In this document: one piece after another, positions 31,641-43,243 of the stretch
Position numbering within the stretch: the first letter of the stretch is position 1
Layout: the number at the start of each line of letters is the position of its first letter
Assembly: GCA_023630585.1 (NCBI GenBank)
Contig: CM042558.1
Location: forward strand, 17,673,300 to 17,737,299
Direction of reading: 5' to 3'
Source of the DNA: Cranoglanis bouderius
Lineage: Eukaryota > Chordata > Actinopteri > Siluriformes > Cranoglanididae
Length of the DNA stretch: 64,000 bases
Notes under the pieces: model-generated
What the model was told of the DNA's origin: nothing
The model's database searches: none
Seen by the model: the letters and a program-made list of their open reading frames with translations, nothing else
Position numbers and translations under genes: made by a program

Positions 31641-33365
31641 TCAATGATTTTGGTGGAAATCCAGCTGCCAGTAAAGCCATGACCCCGAAAACACGTGCAC
31701 GCCTGCTGCCACGGCTAGAAGACCAGAATGAGTAGTCCTGCTTATCGCTTTTATCACCACATATCGCAACATATCACCGCGTTCGGCAATAAACACCGAA
31801 ACAAGCAACACGCAAACGCCAAATGATGTTCCTCCATATACGAAGATATCACCTCAGGATCTTGTCAGAGGTTGTGAGTAACTGGTGTTGTAGAAGTTGT
31901 GGGTGGGAATTGGCTACGGATCAATTGGAAGGAAAAGGCAATTATGGGTGGTGTGAATATTTAATATCTGCACATGCCTGGTCAAGTGGGTTCAGAGTAG
32001 TGAAACATAAATGTGAAGCGCAAACCAGTGTCTCAAAACCTGCAAACTGCCAGGCACGTTAAACTGCAACTCGCAGCCAGCGAGCCCAGCGGTGATCCGG
32101 GATGTCCGGAGCCCAGCACAGTTTAATGATTCTTCTGCTCAAACACACCGACTAAAGCTACAAATAAACTGATGATGTAAATCAGGTATGCCAGAGCAGG
32201 AAACTCATACAAACTGAAAGACTAAACATACAGGAGGAAGTAGATTTTTGCCCCCAAAAAAGGACAAATTACAAATTTTTCATCTACGACAACGTTTGCT
32301 TCTTTAGTTTGTGGTTTCTGACAATAGGACACGCTGTTATCTATAAAAATAGACAAACACTGAACAGCTGAAAGACGACCTGATAAAAATAGACTGAGGC
32401 GAGCACTTTAGCTGATATTGTGGTTTATAAACAACGTTTTTTGGCATTGTGTTTTGTAAAGGCGGGGTAAATGCTACGTTGCTGGGTCAACATTTCTTTC
32501 AGATGGTGTTAAATGACTAAGGAAAGACTCAGACTTGATACAGTTACACTGTAATAACACTTCAAGCGCTAACTGAACTCCCATAGATTCTGCTGTATTA
32601 TATGTTATGTAATGCCAACACTGCACGAGAACTTGTGAACTCATGAATATCACAAGATACACGGCTAAAGAGTTTAAAGACTGTTGACTGAATTGACTGC
32701 TGGAAGTGTTGGGACTGTTTTATTCTTTTTCTTTTTTTAAAAAAATTTAATCAGAAATATTCATGGTTACATTGTGTTCCCCTTTATTTTTGTCCAAGTC
32801 GTTCCTTTATATTGATGATGTAGGCTCTACTATCAGATATACAGCATTTTATTCAGAATCGGTATCAGCTTTCACGTATAACCCAGTTGTGGGAGGATTA
32901 AAAGCACTCGATACGAGTTACACGTCTCACAGCGTTAAAATAGTTTGACCTTTGACCTCTGGAGAGCGGGCACCCGTAATCTCGCGGACACCTGGAGCCG
33001 AGCCCGTGTTTAGTGTTGTCGAAGCATCCTGACCTCTGATGTACTTGTCCAATCAGAACCTGTTCTTCAGAGTCTGTGAATGGAGTGCGATAATGGGAGG
33101 AAATCAGGCGTGGGAAGGTGTGTGTGTGTGAGAGAGAGAGAGAGAGAAATGGCTACAGAAAGAAAATTGGGCACAATGGGATATGAGCCTGGGCACAAGG
33201 CTCACTCTGTTTGTCACACAGCCCTCTTCCCCCCCCCCTCGCCCCGCTCTCTTCTCCGAACAGCTTTCTCGCATATTTCAGGAGATGAAGCCAGAACCTC
33301 ACGGGTAATTAGAACGACTCACAGTCAGCCTCATGAGCTAAGGGGGGGCCATTGCACACTTTAAC

Positions 33366-33785
33366 AGTCCGTACAGGATTTTGAGGAGTTTTTTTGTGAT
33401 TGTTTTGGGCAAAAATGCTTTGATTTGTTGCGGCTTTTTTCAAAAGTTGTGATGCAATTTGCGGAGGTTTTTTTTTTTTTATTGTTTGTTTGCTTTTTTG
33501 CGAAAAACTACTTGAATTGGCGAAATTGCAGTTGCACAAAATTGTCCTGTACGGTCTTTCACAGTGATGTTTGTTGGTAAATGAGACCTTTTAGCTGTAC
33601 CCATGTTCGACGCACGTGAATCGAAAGGGCTTTGGCTGAACGCGCGTCGTGATGACGTCACATGACGGCTCAAATCTGCGGAAAATCTGCTGTAATTCTG
33701 AAAAATTGCAAGCTCCTCCGAATATTGCAGTTTCCCTGGTTTTGAGTTCATTTCTGCGATCGCAAAATCCTGGATGCCTTAAGGT
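33366..33785 (-). repeat. Unnamed dispersed repeat, copy A
   Basis: On the minus strand it matches copies B (35722) and C (58288): AGGATTTTGCGATCGCAGAA, ACTGCAATATTCGGAGGAGC, TTCGATTCACGTGCGTCGAA and CGCCAATTCAAGTAGTTTTT. Longest copy (about 420 bp). It contains a CRE-like TGATGACGTCACATGACG. Likely a non-autonomous DNA transposon; family not named. Confidence 0.75.
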
Positions 33786-34949
33786 AGCCTTATATTTGCC
33801 CAATTTTTTTTTTTTCATTTGCATGACAGAAAGCAGGATTCACATAAAAATGTGCTAAAGCTTAATAATTCTAGTTGAACAGAATTACCTTTATAAGTAA
33901 ATAAGCAGGTTGTTTTAGTTTTTCTATAGTAAACATCCATCCATCCATCCATCCAAAAAGGGATCCATCTAGCACCTATACTCTTTCTTTGTTTTGTCCC
34001 TCTGGGAGAACCCATAAAGTAGAATCCTAAAACAAAGGGTTTCTCGTGTAGAACCTCTTGAGCAACCTACAAACTGTTAACCTATCAAACTCAGGGAGGA
34101 GGCGTGGCCTAAAGTTTAAAGATGATTGAATTGACTGATTTTTAAAAAAATTTTTATTATTTTTTAAAATCTGTTTTGTATGAAATAAAGTCATGTGTAA
34201 CTTAACCACCCTTAAGAACCCTTAAGGAACCCTATTTTCTAAGAGCGTGTAGATAATAGCTTTTATGATCAGACCATTTTGACATGAGAGCATCAAATAA
34301 ATGATCCAGCTGTATTATAATTAAATTTCAGGAGGCCATCTTCACCGCAGGGTCTCCCCTTCACCGCTGCGCATGCCTTGCTTCCCCCTCCGCTACGCCA
34401 TTGAACCCAAATATAATATTAGCTCCATCTTTTATTTACACTCCTGTGCACGCACAAGCTGAGAGCTCTTTATGTTTCATTTCCATCCGTGGATTTTAAA
34501 ATACATTTTACAGGTGTATTACCATAAATCTAAAGAGAAGGAAACAGAACTTGAGAGTCAAGAGTGCGTCATTATGCTACCAGGCAATTGTAGGAAGTCT
34601 ACATCTGGAGGCTTAATAAAACAGCTGGTGGGTGTGTTTATGGCTGATGAGCTGCATAACACGCAGTCGAATACATCGTTCACTTCTGAGTTAAGTGCTC
34701 GTCTGATATCTCTGTGTTTCAGCGAAGGCACCATTAACATCACCGGCACATTCGCACCTAATATCATTTGGTTCGAACCCTGGTGCTTTGCCTTCTTGGA
34801 TACTGGCGTCAGAATTAGAATAGTTAGACTCACTTTATTTGCTGAATGCGCAAAGGACATATAATGTGTAAACAAGCAAAACGTGTAAACATACAGATGT
34901 ACAGATCTACAAAATTGCAGACTTTAAATACATACATTTATATGTGTAG

Positions 34950-35350
34950 CATGTCCGTAGCATTACAATTTCCCTTCACTGGAACTAAGCGGTACAAACC
35001 TGTTCCAGCATGACGATGCCCCTGTGCGCAAAGCGAGATCCATGATGACACGGTGTGTTAAGGTTGGTGTGGAAGAACTCGAGTGTCCTGCACTGCACTG
35101 AGCCCTGACCTCATCAACCCCACTGAACACCTTTGGGATGAACTGGAACGCCGACTGCACTTCAGACCTTCTCACCCAACATCAGTGCCTGACCTCACTA
35201 ATGCTCTCCTAGCCGAATGAACACACATCCCCACAGTCACGCTCCAAAACCTAGTGGAAAGCCTTTCCTGAAGAGTATTATAACAGCAAAGGGGGATGTT
35301 CAACAAGCAAATATGAGTGTGATGACCACAAACTATTGGCCATATAGTAT
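34950..35350 (+). mobile_element. C-terminal fragment of another Tc1/mariner element
   Basis: Carries degraded coding sequence related to NLFQHDDAPVRKARSM and the NPIEHLWDELERRL region (seen split over frames as LTSSTPLNTFGMNWN), then a 3' end ...CACAAACTATTGGCCATATAGTATA typical of a fish Tc1 family. The 5' half is absent. Several frameshifts and stops; inactive. Confidence 0.8.
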
Positions 35351-35721
35351 ATACAGGGAAGGTCAGTCCTGTTTATTCGTTATAGATGGCTTGTTGAAAG
35401 AACCGGTAGGGAAAACGTGGTTCAGATGGTTCCCCAGGTGTGTGGAGTCCACAGTGTATTTTTTCAGAGCGGCTGCTGACCAGTCAGACTTTCTCCGGTA
35501 TGTACAAGTCTCTGCAGTTCGAATGGAAAGATGCTGAGATGAACCACACCGGTTAAGGCTTAGGCATATTTCCATTACTTGCATACTAGCATACTAACAT
35601 AGCACAGTAAATCAGCTGCCTCAAAACGTATCCTTCGAAGCAGGATTTTTTTCGTTCACACATGAATTTCCCAGTAATTTCCCAGGAACTGTGTTAGATC
35701 TTCTTCCTATCCTTCCTATCC

Positions 35722-36012
35722 AAAATCCTTCCTCCAGGATTTTGCTATTTTGCGATCGGGAAAGTTAACGCAAAATCAGGCAAACTCCGCAATATTCAGA
35801 GGAGCTCGCAATTTTTCAGAATTACCGCAGATTTTCCGCAGATCTGGGCCAAGACGCGTCATGTGATGTCATCACAACGCACATTCAGTCAAAGCCCTCT
35901 TCGATTCACGTGCGTCGAACACGAGTGCAGCAGAAAGGTCTCATTCACCAACTAACATCACTGCGAAAGACACTTTCGCCACTTCAAGCAGTTTTCTGCA
36001 AAAAAAAATTCC
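35722..36012 (+). repeat. Unnamed dispersed repeat, copy B
   Basis: CCAGGATTTTGCTATTTTGC, AAACTCCGCAATATTCAGAG, CGTCATGTGATGTCATCACA, AGCAGTTTTCTGCAAAAAAA. Inverted relative to copy A, ~2 kb away. Same orientation as copy C. Confidence 0.75.
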
Positions 36013-36748
36013 AATATATTGTATGGAAGGAAGCTCATATACATATACATATACTTAGGGCACTATAATGTCTAATAAAGCAGCATTTAGGATCCTTCCG
36101 CTCTTTTGACAGATGGGTGCGTACTGCTGGAACAGGTGTCACTTCCTGTCAGTACGGGGCTTGGTGCGAAGGAGTTTTTTTGGTTCTCAGGTGTAAATGA
36201 ACATAAATTCTGAACAGAATTACTGAATGGTGACTCACCTCCTGAAGCTTTTTCTTGCACAGAGCTTTAATGTGTTTCTGTGAAAACACATCTGCCTTTA
36301 TAAATAACTTCACATCAGCACGGTAGTTTTTGCCCAGGCTTACTTCCACTATAGAGACAGTTATTGGTGTAATTATAGTCCACCAACAGACACATGAGAC
36401 AAACAAATAAAAGAAAAATACCCTCTAGTACAGACACTGTCTGGGTGTTCGTTCTCAGATTTGTGGAGTTGCATGAAAATCGAACAAATAGTCACAATTA
36501 TAACAATTATTAAGTTTAAACTCATATTTTAAGCGTCTCATCGCCTGTCCAAGCTTAGTGTCCGTGAGACGATTTGCATATATGGTCACGTGACCTTTCC
36601 GAGCAAACACGGACCAAAAATATACACTTCTAATAAAGTAACCAGGTTTTTACACAAAATAAATATCTAGAATAATATTGTTTATTCACAGGGTTACATT
36701 TGAAAGGAGTTTGAGCTGGAGTTAGAATCCTGTATGTTTTTTTTTTTA

Positions 36749-36749
<1 letters not shown>

Positions 36750-36799
<50 letters not shown>

Positions 36800-36800
36800 T
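36750..36800. repeat. (ATT)n microsatellite
   Basis: About 17 copies of ATT, between grm2 and tex264. A related (ATA)n run lies at 10461-10490 and a (GTT)n run at 51948-51992. Confidence 0.95.
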
Positions 36801-37243
36801 AAAGTGAGAAAATGAGAAGTGACATGAAAAATGAACTCTCATATATAATGCATTCACAGCAGTCAGACTTCATTGTCACTCAATGTGTGTTCTGCACACT
36901 TGGAGTTTGCGTGTGTGTGTGTGTGTGTGTGTGTGTGAGTTGAGTATTCTCTGCTATAGTATGGATTTTTACCACCCTGCACACTAACGAAAGGGGTGAA
37001 GTCTGTGTACTGATTTAACAGAACGTGTTCTGCTGTACGTAAAAAAGTGCACGTTACTTTTTTATTTATAAATTACACAACACTTTGTGGGGAAACATCA
37101 TTTCTGAAGGGTTTTCAATACTGTCAGCAGGTATCAGGAAAACATGTTTAGTATATTTTTAGACCATGTGGTCTGTGAAGCAGAGTCAGGGGGCGAGTTT
37201 TGTGTGGGTTTTGTGGTGGAAATCAAACACTTTTATCAAAATA

Positions 37244-38641
37244 CAGTGGGGGAAAAAGTATTTGATCCCCTGCTGATTTTGTACGTTTGCCCACTGACAA
37301 AGAAATGATCAGTCTATAATTTTAATGGTAGGTGTATTTTAACAGTGAGAGACAGAATAACAACAAAAAAATCCAGAAAAAACCCATTTCAAAAAAAGTT
37401 ATAAATTGATTTGCATTTTAATGAGGGAAATAAGTATTTGATCCCCTATCAATCAGCAAGATTTCTGGCTCCCAGGTGTCTTTTACACAGGTAATGAGCT
37501 GAGATTAGGAGCGCTCTCTTAAAGGGAGTGCTCCTAATCTCAGTTTGTTACCTGTAAAAAAGACACCTGTCCACAGAAGCAATCAATCAATCAGATTCCA
37601 AACTCTCCACCATGGCCAAGACCAAAGAGCTATCCAAAGATGTCAGGGACAAGATTGTAGACCTACACAAGGCTGGAATGGGCTACAAGACCATCGCCAA
37701 GCAGCTTGGTGAGAAGGTGACAACAGTTGGTGCGATTATTCGCAAATGGAAGAAACTGTCAGTCTCCCTCGGTCTGGGGCTCCATGCAAGATCTCACCTC
37801 GTGGAGTTTCAATGATCATGAGAACGGTGAGGAATCAGCCCAGAACTACACGGGAGGATCTTGTTAATGATCTCAAGGCAGCTGGGACCATAGTCACCAA
37901 GAAAACAATTGGTAACACACTACGCCGTGAAGGACCGAAATCCTGCAGCGCCCGCAAGGTCCCCCTGCTCAAGAAAGCACATGTACAGGCCTGTCTGAGG
38001 TTTGCCTGAATGATTCAGAGGAGAACTGGGTGAAAGTGTTGTGGTCAGGTGTGGTCAGATCTCTTTGGCATCAACTCAACTCGCCGTGTTTGGAGGAGGA
38101 GGAATGCTGCCTATGACCCCAAGTCATAACACCATCCCCACCGTCAAACATGGAAGTGGGAACATTATGCTTTGGGGGTGTTTTTCTGCTAAGGGGACAG
38201 GACAACTGCACCGCATCAAAGGAACGATGGACGGGGCCATGTACCGTCAAATCTTGGGTGAGAACCTCCTTCCCTCAGCCAGGGCACTGAAAATGACCTT
38301 AATGACTTGGAGAGGATCTGCAAAGAGGAGTGGGACAAAATCCCTCCTGAGATGTGTGCAAACCTGGTGGCCAACTACAAGAAACGTCTGACCTCTGTGA
38401 TTGCCAACAAGGGTTTTGCCACCAAGTACTAAGTCGAAGGGGTCAAATACTTATTTCCCTCATTAAAATGCAAATCAATTTATAACTTTTTTGAAATGTG
38501 TTTTTCTGGATTTTTTTTGTTGTTATTCTGTCTCTCACTGTTAAAATACACCTACCATTAAAATTATAGACTGATCATTTCTTTGTCAGTGGGCAAACGT
38601 ACAAAATAAGCAGGGGATCAAATACTTTTTTCCCCCCACTG
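37244..38641 (+). mobile_element. Decayed Tc1-like transposon with ~205-bp inverted repeats
   Basis: Flanked by TA at 37242-37243 and 38642-38643. The left end (CAGTGGGGGAAAAAGTATT...) and the right end (...CCCCCCACTG) form inverted repeats that match with only a few differences from 37244 to ~37448 and ~38435 to 38641. An imperfect internal palindrome lies near 37505-37570. The transposase frame between them is ruined (see the pseudogene entry). Near-identical ends with a broken gene suggest a copy moved in trans by another element. Located between grm2 and tex264. Confidence 0.95.
37612..38430 (+). pseudogene. Tc1-like transposase pseudogene
   Basis: Starts [20 protein letters not shown] with the paired-like helix-turn-helix ([21 protein letters not shown]). 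The frame shifts near 37760, continues [18 protein letters not shown], then shifts again near 38010. The first catalytic Asp (WSDE in relatives) reads WSG. After [11 protein letters not shown] the sequence jumps to [13 protein letters not shown], a deletion that removes the second Asp and the Glu of DD34E. It cannot make an active enzyme. Confidence 0.93.
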
Positions 38642-41600
38642 TACTTAGTTAATGAGTTCATATAGTTGTTAGCTTATTTGACTGGTCACTTGAATTAGTT
38701 TAATCACTCAAAAACAAGTATAAATAACCCTAGACTTAAGTATGAATTCAGTACAAATGTGTTGTGTGTGTGTGGAACGTTCACCTCACGTGTGTTTTGT
38801 TATATTAATATTGTGTTGGTGATAGATTACATTTTTAAATATCATTTGTACTTATTTGATGTCATATGACATTTCCTTCAGTCTCTTGAACGCCCTGCTG
38901 GGGAAACTCTGATCTCAGTGCTCAGTGATGATTCTTTAACACTCATGGACGCATTTCAGTTCCACCTTGAAGTGATCTTGCCTATGTCTGTAAAGCCCCA
39001 GGCAGGGAAAAACAAAGCCACATCCTGAAAACAAGCTCACAGTTGCACAATTTAGCCATTTTTCATCAAGTATTTAAAGCATTAATGCTTGTTTTTCACC
39101 CCAAACGAGGCATGTAACCCAATTTCCGCTGCGAGGAAATAAACACACTCGCGTGCCGCTGGGAAAACGGTACTTTTCTGACACTGCAGGAATATGCACG
39201 CTTTTCGTTCTCTGAGTGTAATAAAAAAAATTAAAAAAAAGCTTTTAAGGTCGAGAAAGAGTAAAGAAGCTGCGAGCTGTCATGGAAGCACAAATGTGGA
39301 GCTGCGTAAACGTGTGACTGATGGAGAAATTCATGCTGTTAACAACATGCTGAGTTCACACAACTGCAGAGAGGGAGGGGAAGGTAAGAGAACTAACAAA
39401 AATGTAAAAAGAAAAAAAAAGAAAGAAAGAAAGCAAATGAAAGTAAAGGAAGTTTTGTTGAGTGTTTGAGTGTTTTTCAAACTCAGAAACAGCATTCCAT
39501 ATTGACCACTATCAGTATTTTAACTTTTCACTTTTTGAATTTGTATTAAAACTTCACTTGTCCCAATATGATCATACTGAACATCCTTTCAGCACGTACT
39601 GACGACGTTTTGTGTTGTCATTCTGCATGGATTTCATTTTTTCTGCATGGGAGCATCATCAGCAGCTTAGAGGGAACAGTGATTGTGATATATATTGTAT
39701 ATCATATAAACATCTGCAAGTACCGTGATATATTTTTGTAATATCACCTACCCACTTACGGCTTCCCTTTTGAATCGAGTTCCTCTCAGAGTTTTTTTTT
39801 TTTTACCACTGCTGCCTCATTAGGAACCTTTAACTTTTATAATATTGAAAATGGCATATTTTTGAATCTGCAAACAGAATGGTTCATAAAGCAGCTCAGG
39901 GATAGATCTCAGAGGCGCCCACTGATGACATCAGGAGTTAAAAGGAATGTTAATAGAGAAAGACAAATGGATGTTGATAAAGTAGACCATGATCAGAAAC
40001 ATTTGCTGGGTTTAACAAAAGCTCGACTAAAGCTCGTAGCTCGGATTTCTGACCTACAACTAGGAAGAAAACAGTGAATTCCTACTCGGAAAGTTGAGAA
40101 GACGTCCTCGACCCGGAGTTCAGCACGACTTCAAATCCGCATGGCTTCATCAACAGTAAACACAGTAGCACTTCTTTCCATTTAAATGAGTTATACTGTA
40201 TATACTAGTATTAGCTTTAGATCAATCAACATGGACATATTTGCTTGCTAAATCTGTAACACTGACTATGGAGCGGTCCATGTTTTCCTCATTTTGTAGT
40301 GCAAATGCATGCAAGTTGAAAATTATGCAATTCTGAGTTCCAAGTTTTCCGTTCCGAGTTCGAATGCAGCAATTATTCTAGTTACTATTCATTACACTGG
40401 GATAGTAGAGATAAAACGTTGCAACACAACTACAGTACACATCACTTTTTAAATAGTGGCCTCCTTTCAGGAAATAATCTAGTTCTAGTTCTAAAATATT
40501 CTATTTTCTGTTCGAAACAGATATTCGAATCCTTGCTGCATTGTTATAGCGCATTTACTGATTTAAAAAAAAACAAACGTGAATTTGTGCTTAAATGATG
40601 TGCTAAAAATACTCCTTGTGTAATGCATGTAATGTTTTGGCATTGTGTTTGAATGATCCAAATCACTGTCTTTAAATTAACTCACTTTTGGACAAGACAC
40701 CTGACAATCATCTTCACTCAGTGTTTACTTCTGTTCTGAACAGGTGAAAGATCTCAACATTGGTAACCAGTTAGAATGTCATATAAAACACTTCATTATA
40801 TCACACAGAACTCATGGAGAGTCTAAAGGGACCACAAATTCGCAGTCAAAGTCTACCATAACACATCACATAAAGTTCCAATTTGCTTTGACTCGTGAGA
40901 ACAGAGAAACGGGGGAAATTAGGAAAGACAATTATTCTAAATCACAGTCATATAAAACACCAGCACAACAATATTGACAAATGAACAGCAAAATGAACAA
41001 AATGCAGATTTCATTAAAAAAAAAAAAAAAAAAAAAAAAAAAGTCAAGTACAGAGAAATACTGCTTGTATGATTCAAATCTGATCCACACTCTGGGGAAA
41101 TCATCTTTCATTGTAGTATTTACTGTTGATCTACGGTCAACTAAATTCCTATAAAAATATAAGGCTTTGATAACCAAATGTCAAGCCTATAATACAGAAG
41201 AAATCTTACAAAGACTTCAAAGACTTCCATTACAACACAACAATTTCATATACAGGTGGTTGTTCAATACAATTTCAATACAGTGTTGTTCATATGAATG
41301 TTAAATGTCAGTTATTAAGATATCAAAATCAGTACCTTGCTCAACACAGAAATCTTCCTTAAAATAAGAACTAATTAAACATTTGTTCATAAATATGAGA
41401 AAAGATGCCGCAGTGAAATGAAGTTCAAGAAATCCAGGTTACCTGGTTTAAATTGTTGTTTTTTGTGTGTGTGTGTGTTTTTCTTCAAGTGCTGTTTTCA
41501 AGTCTTACAGGTGAAACTCCTGAACCAAAGAATTTAATAAATGTCCCCTTTATTTGATCTGAATAATAAATGGCCCCTTAGAGACAACACTTTAACATGT

Positions 41601-42152
41601 AACCAAACATTTTAGACTGATTCCATTTCTTAATTTTCACTAGATTATGAAAATTGACATCGATCTGATAAGAATATATGTTCAATCTGATCTTATGCCA
41701 GTTCAGCATTTTAGGCCAGAAGCCGTCGGAAACATTATTCAGTTTTTCATCAGTGCTTCTTCTTTAAAAGCTTACCAAACATGTAAGGAGTAAAACATGT
41801 CGGTGTGCGCAGTTTTAGGAAAATAATCAAAGAAGGGGTAGTATGGTACCATGGCGAAATTCATTATTGTGCCATAACAGCACATCCCCGCGTTTTATTC
41901 TTCTTATACCACAGCAAGCTGACAATGATGACAAATTGAAAATGTATTAATGAACGATATTTCACGTGTTTTAACCGTATATAGTTACATTTAATGTTGT
42001 ATAACGTCCATGGGACAAGCTTCTCTTTGTTTCTCTCTCGAAGTAAAGTGTCAAAGGAAAGTGTAAACTCCTCTGTCCTGATGACACTGGAGACTCCTTC
42101 CATAAATGTTAAACATCTCCTTAAAGAAAACTTCACCATATCAGTGATTATA

Positions 42153-42617
42153 CAGTACTGTGCAAAAGTTTTAGGCACATGCAAAGAAATGCTGTAGAGC
42201 AAAGTTATGCCTTCAAAATAATGAAATTAAATGTTTCTACATTAAAAAAAAACAAAAAAACATAAAGAGCAGTAAACAGTAGTAAATGAAACAAAGTCCA
42301 TATTTGGTGTGACACAAAAAAATAAAAATAGTCTCCGGTACAATGTGTGCAGTTTTATAAGGAAATGAGCTGGTAAGTTTTATTGAGCATCAGTTCTTCT
42401 GGACACTTTGACTTTCGCACTCGCTTCTTATTTTTGCAGCGAAACCCAGCAGCCTTCATTGTGTTTTTTGTCTGAAAAGTGTCTCTTACGTAATACGCTG
42501 CTTTCTTTAATGACATACAAACATTATTTTTTTCTGTAAAGTTATAAAATAAAAACTCTATAACAAAGTTTGCACTAAAACAAAAAATAGGGGGCCTAAA
42601 ACTTTTGCACAGTACTG
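42153..42617. mobile_element. 465-bp MITE inserted in another MITE
   Basis: Ends CAGTACTGTGCAAAAGTTTT and AAAACTTTTGCACAGTACTG are perfect inverted repeats over 20 bp, flanked by TA on both sides. The body is AT-rich with no coding frame and looks like a Tc1/mariner-type non-autonomous element. A truncated copy occurs at 47794-48018. Confidence 0.9.
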
Positions 42618-42658
42618 TACATGTTTGTCTTTCTTAAACACCTCGTTAATTTTATCCA

Positions 42659-42664
42659 TTTATT
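42659..42664 (-). promoter_or_regulatory. tex264: Candidate tex264 poly(A) signal inside a MITE
   Basis: AATAAA on the minus strand, 228 nt past the tex264 stop, and the first canonical hexamer after it. It lies inside the 41903-42776 MITE, so the transposon seems to supply the signal. Confidence 0.5.
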
Positions 42665-42891
42665 ATTTGCCTTAGAGTGTCCCTGTGTCAGAGCACCTGT
42701 CAGAGATACTGTTATAGAAAACTAATCAACACCTTCTGACCGGTCAGAATCGGAAACAACAGTGCTGTGGTATAAGATCCGCTAACACAATTCTCTTTAC
42801 AGTTAGAACATCCATGTAATTTTAAAAGCCAACACACAAACAGGTCTCTTCTTCTTCTTCTTCTTCCAAGTTTGCTTTCCATTCACAAACA

Positions 42892-43175
42892 TCACTCCTC
42901 TCCTTCCACCACCAGGCCTCGATGCTGAGAGCTGACTTTAGCGTCCTCCAGGCCATCGGATGTTACGCCTTTCTCCGCTTCCAGCTGCAGCTCCTCGAAG
43001 GATGAAGCGCTGGAGCTCCTTCTACTCCTCCGGCTGCCTGAGTCAGAATCCGAGCCCGAGTCCCTGCGCTGGTGGTACGGGACGGATGGAGAACGCGACA
43101 GAGCTGGAGATGTGTCTCTGCTGTGTGACTGGAGCAGGCAGCTGACCGAGCTACAATCGCTGTGAGAGTCTGCAC
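42892..43175 (-). CDS. tex264: tex264 last coding exon with LIR motif
   Basis: Acceptor gtgtag|GT at 43175 completes the split Gly codon; TGA at 42892-42894; 94 codons including stop. The protein is disordered: SHSDCSSVS, a serine/arginine stretch (GSDSDSGSRRSRRSSSASS), then FEEL at 42999-42988, matching the human LC3-interacting F-x-x-L core with serines just before it. The tail (LEDAKV, GLVVEGEE) has no similarity I recognise. The 63-bp (TG)n repeat directly abuts the acceptor. Confidence 0.93.

Positions 43176-43243
<68 letters not shown>

Larger units (their letters stand above)
30921..41902. other. Intergenic region between grm2 and tex264
   Basis: About 11 kb without a host gene that I can see. 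Contains a MITE fragment (31555), copies A and B of an unnamed repeat, two Tc1 relics (34950, 37244), CA, GA and ATT repeats and a run of ~25 A (41018-41042). Confidence 0.7.
41903..42776 (-). mobile_element. MITE with 14-bp perfect terminal inverted repeats (host copy)
   Basis: CTTATACCACAGCA at 41903-41916 and its exact complement TGCTGTGGTATAAG at 42763-42776. Inside are the family words ACACTGGAGACTCCTTCC (minus: GGAAGGAGTCTCCAGTGT), CTTCTGACCGGTCAGAA and TTATAGAAAACTAATCAACA. No coding capacity. It is interrupted by a second element at 42153-42617. Other copies are listed separately. Confidence 0.85.

Noticed and set aside
42892..43239. tex264 last exon starting with the CVCV run
   Set aside because: The CV run is the translated TG repeat of the intron; splicing at 43175 gives the conserved TGADS junction.
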